NCBI GenBank assembly: GCA_963797115.1
Contig: CAWCOH010000001.1
Coordinates: 2,418,001-2,482,000 of the forward strand
Length of the DNA stretch: 64,000 nucleotides
DNA from: AP-15 sp963797115
Lineage (GTDB): Bacteria; Pseudomonadota; Alphaproteobacteria; ATCC43930; CGMCC-115725
Direction of reading: 5' to 3'
Each line of letters opens with the position of its first letter. The stretch's first letter is position 1. Positions 45,166-53,970 of the stretch are shown piece by piece. The translations under genes were made by a program, and so were the position numbers. The notes beneath the pieces are model-generated. The model had not been told where the DNA came from, did not search any database, and saw nothing but the letters and a program-made list of their open reading frames with translations.

Positions 45166-45423
45166 CTACTTCTGGCGTCCCTGCTGTTTGCAGTTGCGCT
45201 TGTCCGCGCCGACGGCCCCTTCCCCCTGACGGCAGTCCTGCCGGGTATCCCGGCGGTCCTGGCCTCTGGTTTGGGCGATGGTGAACGAGCCGTCAGTTGA
45301 TGCCTCATCCATCACCTTGACAGTTTCTGCGTTCGTCGTGATGGACATGCCAACGATCATGCCGAGAATGATCATGGATGATCTGATGATCCTGAACGAT
45401 CTAGAGACGAATTCAGGTGTCAC
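45166..45423 (-). CDS. Small secreted basic protein, unknown
   Basis: An 85-residue protein with a signal peptide (SSMIILGMIVGMSITTNAET) and a mature C-terminus very rich in Arg, Gln, Asp and Lys with two cysteines (RRDTRQDCRQGEGAVGADKR and NCKQQGRQK). Similar short Arg/Gln/Asp-rich exported proteins are seen in alphaproteobacteria, with no known role. The start is the ATG at 45423. It is followed by a hairpin that may end transcription. The 174 bases to the next gene hold nothing recognised. Confidence 0.6.
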   Translation of the reverse strand: MTPEFVSRSFRIIRSSMIILGMIVGMSITTNAETVKVMDEASTDGSFTIAQTRGQDRRDTRQDCRQGEGAVGADKRNCKQQGRQK

Positions 45424-45597
45424 GTCTTGGTCCTCCTTTGGGGAATTCTTGCAGACTTTAGCCAGAACACATTCATCTGGAGTTAATTCACCGCAATCGT
45501 GACGTCTGTGTTCCAGGTGATGTCAACCTTGTCGCCAACCTTGACGCATTCACTCCTCTGTCGTTACACAAGCGGAACTAGCGCGAAACCCTGGCGA

Positions 45598-46212
45598 TCA
45601 TCGGAGGATACCGTTGCTCGCGTTTTTGTCGCGCAAGGCAACCAGCAAGAGAGGCATGCTCCCGTTGTTACGCTGGATCACTGAGACCAACTCGGAGTGC
45701 TGCTTGGCGGCCATGCTGATGCCGTTGACGATCACGTCGGTCACCTTGTAGCCATGGTTGGTCGGGTTGAGCTGCCAATCGACACTGACCGGCGCAGCGT
45801 CGCTGATTTGGATCCGGCTCGTCACGATGGCCCTTTCCTTATCGGGCCGGCTCCCCAGCAGCTGGAAGCTGTCACTGCCGAGGGCGCGGAGGGCGGCGGA
45901 ATAGCCGATGACGACGTAATCCTCGTAAAGTTTGACGAATTCCTGCCGCTGCTGCGCTGTCGTCTTTAACCAATGTGCCCCTAGAGCGGAACGGGCGCAG
46001 GCTGCCACGTCGAAATACTGGCGGAACAGCTGGCGAAAACGCTCCTGCCTGGCCGCCGCCGTATCGCCCTCTGGCATCGGTGCGAGGGCGCGACTTCCAA
46101 GATCTCTGATAAGGCTCGCGGGATCATCCGTGGCGGCCAAGCTTCTCGTGGCACCCCCGACGATGCTGGACAATAGGACGAAAGCCAACAGCAGCAAAGA
46201 ACGTCGGATCAT
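45598..46212 (-). CDS. MlaC/Ttg2D-family phospholipid-binding periplasmic protein
   Basis: A 204-residue protein with a signal peptide (RRSLLLLAFVLLSSIVGGAT) and MlaC-type blocks: FRQLFRQYFDVAACARSALG, LKTTAQQRQEFVKLYEDYVV, VTSRIQISDAAPVSVDWQL and YKVTDVIVNGISMAAKQHSE. MlaC ferries phospholipids between the outer membrane and the MlaFEDB complex; hopanoid-locus relatives are called HpnM. The remaining mla genes are not nearby, so the partner is unknown. The ATG has a GGAG ribosome-binding site. Confidence 0.85.
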   Translation of the reverse strand: MIRRSLLLLAFVLLSSIVGGATRSLAATDDPASLIRDLGSRALAPMPEGDTAAARQERFRQLFRQYFDVAACARSALGAHWLKTTAQQRQEFVKLYEDYVVIGYSAALRALGSDSFQLLGSRPDKERAIVTSRIQISDAAPVSVDWQLNPTNHGYKVTDVIVNGISMAAKQHSELVSVIQRNNGSMPLLLVALRDKNASNGILR

Positions 46213-46360
46213 TTTGAAGCTCCAAAGGTGCGTCGATTGCCGGCGTGAAAGTGGCGGAGGCTCTGAGCATATGACGCCATCGGCACCTTCATCGGCAACC
46301 GACGATGCACCTTCCGCAGCGATGCGCTAATCGTATTAACGCAGCCCTCCCAACCGGAGT

Positions 46361-46397
46361 TTGGTCAATTTTGCTCACTTTCAGGAATTTTTGCCGG
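46361..46397. repeat. Imperfect direct repeat, copy 1 (flanks the Crp/Fnr gene)
   Basis: A sequence opening TGGTCAATTTTGCTCACTTT and ending AATTTTTGCCGG. A second copy at 47494-47528 matches it at roughly three quarters of positions in the same orientation. The two copies lie on either side of the Crp/Fnr gene, about 1.1 kb apart. Origin unknown. Confidence 0.5.
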
Positions 46398-46435
46398 TAA
46401 CAGCGAGGACGCTGCCGGTAGAGACGATCTGCTCG

Positions 46436-47092
46436 TCAGTCGTGCAGGACCACGTTCAACAAAGAGCTGTGGACGCTCAGACCACCGTTGTACTCGATGA
46501 ACCCTAGCTTACGGAATTTGTTCATGAAAAAGCTGACCCGCGACCGCGTAGTGCCAATCATCTCGGCCAAGGTTTCCTGGCTAACCTTGGGGATCACCGA
46601 CTCCGGTTTCCCCTCTTTGCCGAAGTTGGCCAACAGCAGCAAGAGCCGGGCCAACCGCTTTTCGCTCGAATTGAAAAGCTGATCGACGAGATCTTCTTCG
46701 AAACGAATGTTGCGCGTCAGCAGGTATGAGATGAAAAGCGCGGAAAAGCGCGGTTCGTCGTGGAGCACCGCAATCATCGCGGATCTTTCGACACGCATGA
46801 GCGAACACTCGGTGGCGGCGGCAGCCGTCGCCATGCGCAGCGGCTGACCGGCAAGGCATCCCTCGCCGAAGAAATCACCGACACCCAGAATGCCGAGGAT
46901 CGCTTCCTTGCCTCGGGCGGACAGGACCTTCAGCTCGATCGTGCCCTTCTGGATATAGAAGACGGCATCTGCAGGATCTCCCTGAGAGAAGACGATTTGC
47001 CGCTTGTGCAGCTCGGCCCTGGTTTTTCCGGCCCCGACCCTTGCCAAAAAGATCTTAGGATCGAAAAGCGGCGGCTTTCCCTCGATTTTCAT
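46436..47092 (-). CDS. Crp/Fnr-family transcriptional regulator
   Basis: A 218-residue regulator. The cyclic-nucleotide-binding fold fills about residues 20-140 (VFSQGDPADAVFYIQKGTIE, GILGVGDFFGEGCLAGQ). The C-terminal winged helix spans about 150-210 (SQETLAEMIGTTRSRVSFFM, NKFRKLGFIEYNGGLSV). The N-terminus lacks the cysteine cluster of Fnr, so it does not look like an oxygen sensor. Whether it binds a nucleotide cannot be read from the sequence. The start is the ATG at 47092. It stands alone between gene-poor stretches. Confidence 0.9.
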   Translation of the reverse strand: MKIEGKPPLFDPKIFLARVGAGKTRAELHKRQIVFSQGDPADAVFYIQKGTIELKVLSARGKEAILGILGVGDFFGEGCLAGQPLRMATAAAATECSLMRVERSAMIAVLHDEPRFSALFISYLLTRNIRFEEDLVDQLFNSSEKRLARLLLLLANFGKEGKPESVIPKVSQETLAEMIGTTRSRVSFFMNKFRKLGFIEYNGGLSVHSSLLNVVLHD

Positions 47093-47687
47093 CTATGCTG
47101 GCCCTCACGGAACCGGCCGTTTCAAGCATTGGAATCAGCCAATAATCTACCGTCGCACCTTTTGTTGATCAAGAACGGCAGAGAATATCACAGAAAGTTC
47201 ACCTGGCTCCGCGCCGACACCCAGGGCAAAAGCGTGATTGGCAAAATCGTGGTCGACCCCACGGTGATGGGCTCCACCCTCTGATTTTGCGCCGTCATCT
47301 TAGTTAAGCCGATTTCTTCTGCTATCGGCGCGGCGCGCGCGTGACAGCTTCAGGATGGGGGAACCCTTTAGCGAAGCACGCCGATGGAAAAAGCGGCGTC
47401 GAGTGGGGAAACCCGACGCCGCGTCAGCAAGGGGTTTAGCCGGGGGTTGGCCGAACCCCATCGGATCGTATTCACCCATCTCGAAGCCGTGTCTGGTCAA
47501 AATTGCTCATTCTGAGAAATTTTTGTGGCTGGGACGCTTGGTTGCCTCAATTTGACCGCCCCCTCGGACCAATCGAAGAGTTGCTCCAACTTGTCGGCAG
47601 TTACTTGTTAAATGTTGGGCAATGGCGCATCGGGGTCGTGCAGCAAGTTCTCCGGTGCTGTGCTCCAGGCACCAAGGAAATCGCGAT
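47093..47687. other. Gene-poor stretch with hairpins
   Basis: 595 bases with no supported gene; it should contain the Crp/Fnr promoter near 47093. GCGGCGTCG (47393-47401) pairs perfectly with CGACGCCGC (47414-47422), 12-base loop, and GGGGTT (47443-47448) with AACCCC (47454-47459). The second copy of the repeat first seen at 46361 is at 47494-47528. A plus-strand frame (47503-47829) looks less like protein than the minus-strand one that overlaps it. Confidence 0.4.
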
Positions 47688-48083
47688 CTATCGGGAACCC
47701 GATCCGCTCTTCCAATGGCTCGCTGCGGCTCGCCTCGCCGGCCAGCCGCTGGGGCATTTACCCGTGCAGGGCCTTCTGGAGAGCGTCTCCTTCACTGTGC
47801 GTAAACGCATCCAGGCGGCGGTATGTTGAGCGAGCAGCGACTGAAATTCGTTGCTGTTGCAGACCAAATCCGACAGGGCGGCATGAACAGAGGCCTGCCG
47901 ACTGGTCAGCCGGTTGTTGGTTAGTGACAATGCACTATCAAGTGCGGTCTCAATTTGCGATACGCGCCGCTCCTCGGCTTGGGTTTGCTGCAATGCAGAC
48001 TGTGCAAACTCAACAGGCGAGCTAGCATCTTGGCCGTCCCCTGCGGCGTGAGACTCTTTATCTGGCATAACCCGACCATCCAT
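47688..48083 (-). CDS. Hypothetical helical protein, doubtful
   Basis: About 131 residues, or 126 from the MPDKESHAAGDGQD start. Residues 30-95 are rich in Gln, Ala, Glu and Leu and look like a coiled coil (SALQQTQAEERRVSQIETAL, LLAQHTAAWMRLRTVKETL). The last 30 residues are Arg/Pro/Cys-rich and less protein-like. No family was recognised and the ribosome-binding site is weak. It may be real or chance. Confidence 0.35.
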   Translation of the reverse strand: MDGRVMPDKESHAAGDGQDASSPVEFAQSALQQTQAEERRVSQIETALDSALSLTNNRLTSRQASVHAALSDLVCNSNEFQSLLAQHTAAWMRLRTVKETLSRRPCTGKCPSGWPARRAAASHWKSGSGSR

Positions 48084-48681
48084 AGCTCCCGGCCGTTGAA
48101 AGAGCCATTTCGATCGAAGCTGTGCGGTGTCTTCGGCTCATCGGTCTACTTGCTACAAGAAGCCTGAACCGGATAGCCGCTGCGGACCTCGCAAAAGTCT
48201 CCGACCACTATGTTCCGGGTAGCGGCACATCAGCAGCGCGCGCCTTTTTATTAACCTCAACGGGTCTGCCCCTCAATAGCACGTGAGGGGTGAAAACATC
48301 TCACGTGCTATTGAGGTTTGTACATTAACTATCAAGTTGCACTTCGCCGGCGTGGACTACGTGATGTCATCTCTGGATCCGCTCAACCGCAGATAACTCG
48401 GCAGCCCCTTCTAAATTCGTCTTGTCCGCCTCAACCTACCAGCCGACACTTTTGAGTTCGCCAACAGTAGCCGACTGTTTTCTTCCACGAGGCCCGCACC
48501 ATGGCTTCAATGCAACGAGTGACGAACGCTGAACCCGCTATAGGAGACTTGACGGCCCTGGGTGCGCTTTGCCTCACCGTTTGCTCGTCGCGTGAAACCG
48601 TACTTTCTGGTGAAATGAGCACGCGGCTCCAAGACAGCCGGCACAGGACTTACAAAATGGTCATCTAGCGCACCCTGGACT
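48084..48681. other. Gene-poor stretch
   Basis: 598 bases without a supported gene. The only clear structure is the long perfect hairpin at 48271-48316. A minus-strand frame at 48431-48622 (63 residues) has unusual composition and was not accepted. Confidence 0.4.
48271..48316. repeat. Perfect 17-bp inverted repeat (hairpin)
   Basis: CCTCAATAGCACGTGAG (48271-48287) and its exact reverse complement (48300-48316) flank a 12-base loop. On the plus strand the right arm is followed by TTTGT, a weak T-tract. It lies far from any gene end, so it is either a terminator of an unseen RNA, a binding site (the arms contain CACGTG) or the remnant of a mobile element. Confidence 0.85.
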
Positions 48682-49332
48682 TTAGGGATTCACCCGTACG
48701 TATACCCCGGCAGAACCCGGTGCATGCGTCATGGCCTGCCGCATGCGCGGCGAATTGGGCGAGGAATGTTGCTGTTGCTCCTTCCACTCCGGGCTTTCGG
48801 GCACGGCCGTACTGGCAAATTCGTAGACCGTGCTGTAGCCGCTGGTACCCTCGAGAACCCGATAGCGGCGGGCGTAGATCACTCCCGGCACCTTGCGGTA
48901 GCCTGGCACATACTCCCTACTGTACCAGGCGTTCCACTCCGCATCGACCTCGGCGGGGACGGACATGCGGCCAATCTGCAACACCGGCGCCATGCCACGC
49001 TCCGGCATTTCCATGCCGTCCGGGTAAATCTGTTCCCCGACAATGCGTGTCAAATTCTTCCCAATCACGGACGGCGAGACTTTCTGTCCCCACGGCGTCC
49101 GCGGCCGGCTGGTAAACGCCGGCGTCTGCATCACCGCCACGCTTTCCAGTTCATAACATGCCAGGTACTGCGGGCCACCCTTGACCGCCTCGTAGCGGGC
49201 CGCTGAGAGAATGCCGGGCACCGACAGCAATTCCGGTAGATGTTCCTTGTTATACCACTCGTTGAATTCCTGCACGTGCTGGGCGTCGATATCAACGTAC
49301 ACCATGAAAATCCCGCGACCTTTTTGTGCCAT
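48682..49332 (-). CDS. Two-domain ferredoxin-fold (dimeric alpha/beta barrel) protein
   Basis: A 216-residue protein from MAQKGRGIFMVYVDIDAQHV. It has two tandem alpha+beta domains of about 100 residues, each with a Glu/Asp-Trp-Tyr pattern: HVQEFNEWYNKEHLPELLSV and VDAEWNAWYSREYVPGYRKV, followed by PGILSAARYE and PGVIYARRYR strands. This fits the DUF4286/EthD-like barrel superfamily, used in degradation or polyketide-type enzymes; the exact function is unknown. The ATG has a GAGGAG ribosome-binding site. The repeated domains suggest internal duplication. Confidence 0.75.
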   Translation of the reverse strand: MAQKGRGIFMVYVDIDAQHVQEFNEWYNKEHLPELLSVPGILSAARYEAVKGGPQYLACYELESVAVMQTPAFTSRPRTPWGQKVSPSVIGKNLTRIVGEQIYPDGMEMPERGMAPVLQIGRMSVPAEVDAEWNAWYSREYVPGYRKVPGVIYARRYRVLEGTSGYSTVYEFASTAVPESPEWKEQQQHSSPNSPRMRQAMTHAPGSAGVYVRVNP

Positions 49333-49643
49333 GTTTCCGTCTCCTCTGTGAAGCGTAGCCGCCATCGTTCTGCCTGGTCTCGTTAGCACCCGGTCCTCAC
49401 GCCTGGAGCCCAGGAGAGACACGAGACACCAACTGGGGAGCCATCTTAGTTTATAGTTTATCTCTAGCACGAATGTCCGCTCTCGGCGGCGTTGGCAAGG
49501 TTAAATATACCCGGCGCGCGACCAAGCGCGTGAAGAGCGGTGGTATTTGATGCGATAATTACGATCAAAAAATTGCCCGATTGGTAATGCATCCTCCTGG
49601 CCCAGAGCGGTTGCGGGATTGGCCCGCCCGTTGAACCACGGAG
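49333..49643. other. Intergenic region
   Basis: 311 bases between divergent genes that should contain both promoters. A locally AT-rich stretch is near 49446-49466. No repeat or gene was recognised. Confidence 0.35.
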
Positions 49644-49958
49644 ATGACGATGACTGATGGAATTGTCCCAAAAGCGCCGGCACGGGTGCGTGGGCTGCCG
49701 TTCGAAAAGGGCCGGTCGGGCAATCCGCTGGGCCGCCGGGTCGGCTGCCGCAACAAGACGACGATCGCCGCCGCGGCGTTGCTCGCGGGCGAGGCGGCGA
49801 CGATCGCGGCGGTGGTCCACACTTTTGTGCGGGCGATCGAGACCAGCGATTTCGAACGCCGATTGCGGCTCGTCGAGGCCGACCACTTCAACCACCCGGG
49901 GGAAGCCGCCGGCATCAACGGCGTCGGCCCGAATGGCTACTACCACTACAACCCATAG
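49644..49958 (+). CDS. DUF5681-type N-terminal domain protein, short
   Basis: 104 residues from MTMTDGIVPKAPARVRGLPF. Residues 15-38 match the DUF5681 motif (GLPFEKGRSGNPLGRRVGCR), typical of phage- or transposon-associated proteins of 130-200 residues. The following helix (AALLAGEAATIAAVVHTFVR) also fits, but the chain ends early with an Asn/Tyr-rich tail (GVGPNGYYHYNP). It may be a shortened relict. No phage genes are nearby. Confidence 0.6.
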   Translation: MTMTDGIVPKAPARVRGLPFEKGRSGNPLGRRVGCRNKTTIAAAALLAGEAATIAAVVHTFVRAIETSDFERRLRLVEADHFNHPGEAAGINGVGPNGYYHYNP

Positions 49959-50230
49959 GCGATATCTTGCTGCAGATTTGCTGCAGATGGCGAGGCATGA
50001 AATAATCGGTTCAATTCATGATTGCAGTTAGCCGACCGCCCAAGAGGTGAAGAGGGGTGCCGAACCGACGTATACGGCTGCCGTCTCGAACCGGACAGCC
50101 ATAGGCGCGCGTCCTGGCTACCACGTCTTTTGAAAGCGGGAAGGCTATTTCTGGACACGTTCGATCGAGGGCTGCGATAACGCCGTGCCACACCTCTTGT
50201 ATGGCCGCCGCCGAGGGCCAGAATCTGTCT

Positions 50231-52888
50231 ATGCAGACCGCCAACGACATTCGAGCCGCCTTTCTCGACTATTTCGTCCGCAACGGCCACGAGGCTGTGG
50301 CGTCGAGTCCGCTCGTGCCGCGCAACGATCCGACGTTGCTGTTCACCAATGCCGGGATGGTCCAGTTCAAGAATGTTTTAACCGGGCTCGAAAAGCGGCC
50401 CTATCAGCGGGCTACCACCGCGCAGAAATGTGTACGCGCCGGCGGCAAGCACAACGACTTGGAGAACGTCGGCTATACCGCCCGACACCACACTTTCTTC
50501 GAGATGCTCGGCAATTTTTCTTTTGGCGATTACTTCAAAGAACGGGCGATCGAACTGGCGTGGGAGCTGGTGACGAAGGAGCTCGGCCTAGCCAAGGACC
50601 GATTGTGGATTACCGTCCACCCGTCCGACGACGCGGCTCGCGATCTTTGGAAAAAAATCGCCGGGCTGCCCGATGCGCGTATCGTTGGCCACCCCGACAA
50701 TGTATGGGCGATGGGACTACTTGGTCCTTGCGGCTATTGTTCGGAGATCTTCTACGATCAAGGCGACAGGCTCGTCGGCGGCCCTCCCGGTTCGCGGGAC
50801 GAGGATGGAGACCGATTTCTCGAGTTTTGGAATCTCGTCTTCATGCAGTTCGAGCAGGTCGATGAGAACACGCGCATCGATCTCCCGAAGCCCTCGATCG
50901 ACACTGGGATGGGCCTGGAGCGCATCACCGCAATCTTGCAGGGCGTCACCAACAACTACGACATCGACCTTTTTCGTGCGCTGATTTTGGCGTCTGCCGA
51001 GGCATCCGGCGTCGCCGCCGACGGCGAGCACGCCGTTTCCCATCGCGTGATTGCCGACCACTTGCGCGCCGCAGCGTTTCTGATCGCCGACGGTGTGCTG
51101 CCGAGCAAGGAAGGACGCGGCTATGTGCTGCGCCGGATCATGCGGCGGGCGATGCGTCACGCCCATATCCTCGGCTGTCGGGAGCCACTGATGTGGCGCC
51201 TGGTGCCGGCATTGGTACAGCAGATGGGTGCCGCCTATCCCGAATTGTTGCGGGCTCAGCCGCTGATTGCCGAAACCTTGCGGCTCGAGGAGACGAACTT
51301 CAAGCAGACGCTCGATCGTGGTCTCCGCCTCCTTGAAGAGGAGACCGTTCGGCTCGGTCCCGCCGACCCGCTGCCCGGCGAGATCGCGTTTCGGCTCTAC
51401 GACACCTATGGCTTTCCGCTCGACCTCACCGAGGACGTGTTGCGCGGACAAGGCCGCAGGGTGGCGGTAGAAGGCTTCGAGAAGGCGATGGGGCGGCAGC
51501 GTGAGGAAGCCCGTAGGAGCTGGGTCGGCTCGGGTGAAGCGGCGACCGAGGCGGTGTGGCTCGAGTTGCGCGATGAAGTCGGGGCGACCGAGTTCCTCGG
51601 CTACGAAACCGAAACTGCCGAAGGCGTGGTGCTGGCGATCATGCGGGGCAACGAGCGCGTCGCAGAAGCAACCCTCGGCGACGACGTCGCGGTGATCGTC
51701 AACCAGACGCCGTTCTACGGCGAGTCGGGCGGGCAAGTTGGCGACACGGGGGTGATCTTCTCAGCCTCCGGGACAGAACTGGCCGTGCGCGACACGATAA
51801 AAAAGGCGGGCGATGTTCATGTTCATCTCGCCAGTGTGACGCGCGGCGGGCTGAAAGTAGGCGATGCCGTCGAGCTGAGGGTCGACGGCTTGCGCCGCCG
51901 CCGATTGCGTGCCAACCACTCGGTGACCCACCTGCTGCACGAGGCGCTGCGCCGGCGTCTGGGCGAGCACGTCACGCAGAAGGGCTCGCTTGTGGCGCCC
52001 GACCGGCTGCGCTTCGACTTCAGCCATCCTCGGGCGCTGAGCCCGGACGATATTCTGGCGATCGAGGCCGATGTCAACGAGCGCATTCGCGCCAACGGCG
52101 GCGTGCGCACGCGCCTTTTGACCCCGGACCGTGCGGTGGCCGAGGGGGCGCTTGCGCTCTTTGGCGAGAAGTACGGCGACGAGGTGCGCGTGGTCGCGAT
52201 GGGCGGAGCGAGCGATGAGGACAAAGCTTTCTCCGTCGAGCTCTGCGGTGGCACGCACGTCAGCCGCACCGGCGATATCGGGCTGTTCAAGATCGTCGGA
52301 GAGACAGCGATCGCCTCCGGGGTGCGCCGGATCGAGGCATTGACCGGTGCCGCGGCGGAGGCCTTCGTCGCCGAGGAAGAGGTCCTCCTGCGTCGTGCCG
52401 CAGCGGCGTTGCGGACCGGCCCCGCCGAGTTGCCCGCTCGCATCGTCGGCCTCGTCGAGGAGCGCCGCCGGCTCGAACGTGAGCTCGCCGATGCCCGCCG
52501 GGCGCTGGCCAATGCCGGGTCCAGCCGTCCATCCGCGGATAAGCGGATTGGTGGGATTGCATTCGATGCACGCGTCGTCGAGGGTGTTCCCGGACGCGAG
52601 CTCAAATCCCTGGCCGACGATCTGAAACGTCAGATTGGCTCGGGCGTCGTCGCGATCGTCTCGCGAGCCGACGGGAAGGCGGCGATCGTGGTCGGCGTTA
52701 CGCCCGATTTGACGGGCCGCTTCGACGCGGTCGAGCTGGTCCGCCGCGGCGCCGAAGCGCTGGGCGGAAACGGCGGCGGCGGCCGCGCCGACATGGCTCA
52801 GGCAGGGGGCCCGAATGCCGCGCGTGCCGAGCACGCGCTGGCGGCCGTCGAGCGCGCTGTGGCCGCCAGGGTCGAGGCTACCGTATAA
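50231..52888 (+). CDS. alaS: Alanyl-tRNA synthetase
   Basis: About 885 residues from MQTANDIRAAFLDYFVRNGH. The class II core has motif 1 around SSPLVPRNDPTLLFTNAGM, TTAQKCVRAGGKHNDLENVG and DTGMGLERI. The editing domain carries HSVTHLLHEAL and the CGGTH motif (VELCGGTHVSRTGDIGL), which form a zinc-binding editing site. The C-terminal C-Ala domain follows. The frame opens 10 codons earlier at 50201, but the ATG at 50231 matches the usual start. It lies alone; no recA is next to it as in many relatives. Confidence 0.95.
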   Translation: MQTANDIRAAFLDYFVRNGHEAVASSPLVPRNDPTLLFTNAGMVQFKNVLTGLEKRPYQRATTAQKCVRAGGKHNDLENVGYTARHHTFFEMLGNFSFGDYFKERAIELAWELVTKELGLAKDRLWITVHPSDDAARDLWKKIAGLPDARIVGHPDNVWAMGLLGPCGYCSEIFYDQGDRLVGGPPGSRDEDGDRFLEFWNLVFMQFEQVDENTRIDLPKPSIDTGMGLERITAILQGVTNNYDIDLFRALILASAEASGVAADGEHAVSHRVIADHLRAAAFLIADGVLPSKEGRGYVLRRIMRRAMRHAHILGCREPLMWRLVPALVQQMGAAYPELLRAQPLIAETLRLEETNFKQTLDRGLRLLEEETVRLGPADPLPGEIAFRLYDTYGFPLDLTEDVLRGQGRRVAVEGFEKAMGRQREEARRSWVGSGEAATEAVWLELRDEVGATEFLGYETETAEGVVLAIMRGNERVAEATLGDDVAVIVNQTPFYGESGGQVGDTGVIFSASGTELAVRDTIKKAGDVHVHLASVTRGGLKVGDAVELRVDGLRRRRLRANHSVTHLLHEALRRRLGEHVTQKGSLVAPDRLRFDFSHPRALSPDDILAIEADVNERIRANGGVRTRLLTPDRAVAEGALALFGEKYGDEVRVVAMGGASDEDKAFSVELCGGTHVSRTGDIGLFKIVGETAIASGVRRIEALTGAAAEAFVAEEEVLLRRAAAALRTGPAELPARIVGLVEERRRLERELADARRALANAGSSRPSADKRIGGIAFDARVVEGVPGRELKSLADDLKRQIGSGVVAIVSRADGKAAIVVGVTPDLTGRFDAVELVRRGAEALGGNGGGGRADMAQAGGPNAARAEHALAAVERAVAARVEATV

Positions 52889-53043
52889 ACAGCACGTCCG
52901 ATCTTGCAATTCGCTTGAAAATCGGCGTTGCACGGCCGGGTCCAAGAACCCCAAGCCTTTGTATCAACAAGACATTCGAAAATTCTGAACGGGACATCCG
53001 AGCGCTACTCATAATTAATAGATAATGCGGTGAGGGGGATCAC

Positions 53044-53928
53044 TTGCATCAAAGACATCATCACGGGTCGGCTCTCGGCTCAAAGTGGAGCACAAGAAGG
53101 CGTCCTGCTGCGCCCGCCCTGATTCTAGGGATATCAGCCCTGCTGAGCCTGACGAACTGCGCCACCTCGTCACAGCATTTCGACGTTATGAGTGCCGATG
53201 GGCGAGACGGCGGTGGCGTCGTGCCGAGCTACGATGCGCTGATGAGGATCGGAACCGCAGCGCGAGACGGTGGCGATCTCAGCAATGCCGTCGGCGTCTA
53301 CCGGCGTGCTTCAGAGGTCGACCCGCTCAATCCGGCTCCCCTCGTCGCCGTTGGCGATGTGTTGCTTGAGATGGGGTCCGTCAACGAAGCGATCGTTGCC
53401 TATAACAACGCGTTGCTCCGCGGCAGCGAGAATCCGCCGACGCTGCTCGGGCTGGCCAGGGCCTATTTGAAGAGCGGCAAGCCTGCACTCGCGCTCGACC
53501 CCATCTCCAAGGCCTACGCGCTGAACCCCGACGATCCGAAGGTCTTGCTTCTGCTCGGCGTCAGCAAGGATCTGTCGGGAGAGCACCGGGAAGCGCAGGC
53601 CTGGTATCGGCGCGGCCTTGAGCTTGCTCCCGGCGATACGGCGCTGACCGTCAATCTCGCCCTCTCGTTGGCGTTGAGCGGCGATTATCCAGACGCGATC
53701 GCCATGTTGCAGCCGATCGCCATAGGACCGCGCGGATCCGCGCAGGAACGGCAAACCCTGGCGCTGATTTACGGTCTGCGCGGAAATGCTGTCGAGGCGG
53801 CGCGGCTCAATCGGATCGATCTCGATGACGCCTCGGCCGAGCACAATCTCGCCTACTACGCCACGCTGCGCGCGCTCCCGCCCGAAGCCCGCAATCGGGC
53901 GATATTGTCCTCTGGAGGGAAGACCTAA
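53044..53928 (+). CDS. tadD: TadD-like TPR lipoprotein
   Basis: A 294-residue protein starting at a TTG (53044). The signal peptide has a lipobox (ISALLSLTNCATSSQ), so it should be an outer-membrane lipoprotein. At least four TPR units follow (GDLSNAVGVYRRASEVDPLN, GSVNEAIVAYNNALLRGSEN, KSGKPALALDPISKAYALNP, SGEHREAQAWYRRGLELAPG). TadD is a pilotin-like helper of Flp pilus assembly. It is convergent with tadC, 42 bases apart, at the edge of the tad locus, which supports the name. Confidence 0.82.
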   Translation: MHQRHHHGSALGSKWSTRRRPAAPALILGISALLSLTNCATSSQHFDVMSADGRDGGGVVPSYDALMRIGTAARDGGDLSNAVGVYRRASEVDPLNPAPLVAVGDVLLEMGSVNEAIVAYNNALLRGSENPPTLLGLARAYLKSGKPALALDPISKAYALNPDDPKVLLLLGVSKDLSGEHREAQAWYRRGLELAPGDTALTVNLALSLALSGDYPDAIAMLQPIAIGPRGSAQERQTLALIYGLRGNAVEAARLNRIDLDDASAEHNLAYYATLRALPPEARNRAILSSGGKT

Positions 53929-53970
53929 AAACCAGCCGGCGTTTTCTCCTTCTTAAAGCTGCCGCGAACG

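Noticed and set aside
44832..45308. N-terminal extension of the methyltransferase fusion
   Set aside because: The frame is open but low in hydrophobic residues and unlike a hydrolase; the ATG at 44831 opens recognisable sequence.
47503..47829. Plus-strand 108-codon frame after the Crp/Fnr region
   Set aside because: It has no ribosome-binding site or family, and competes with a slightly more protein-like frame on the other strand.
48431..48622. 63-codon minus-strand frame
   Set aside because: Composition unusual, no start signal and no family recognised.
51761..52954. 397-codon minus-strand frame opposite alaS
   Set aside because: Shadow frame; alaS motifs are intact on the plus strand.
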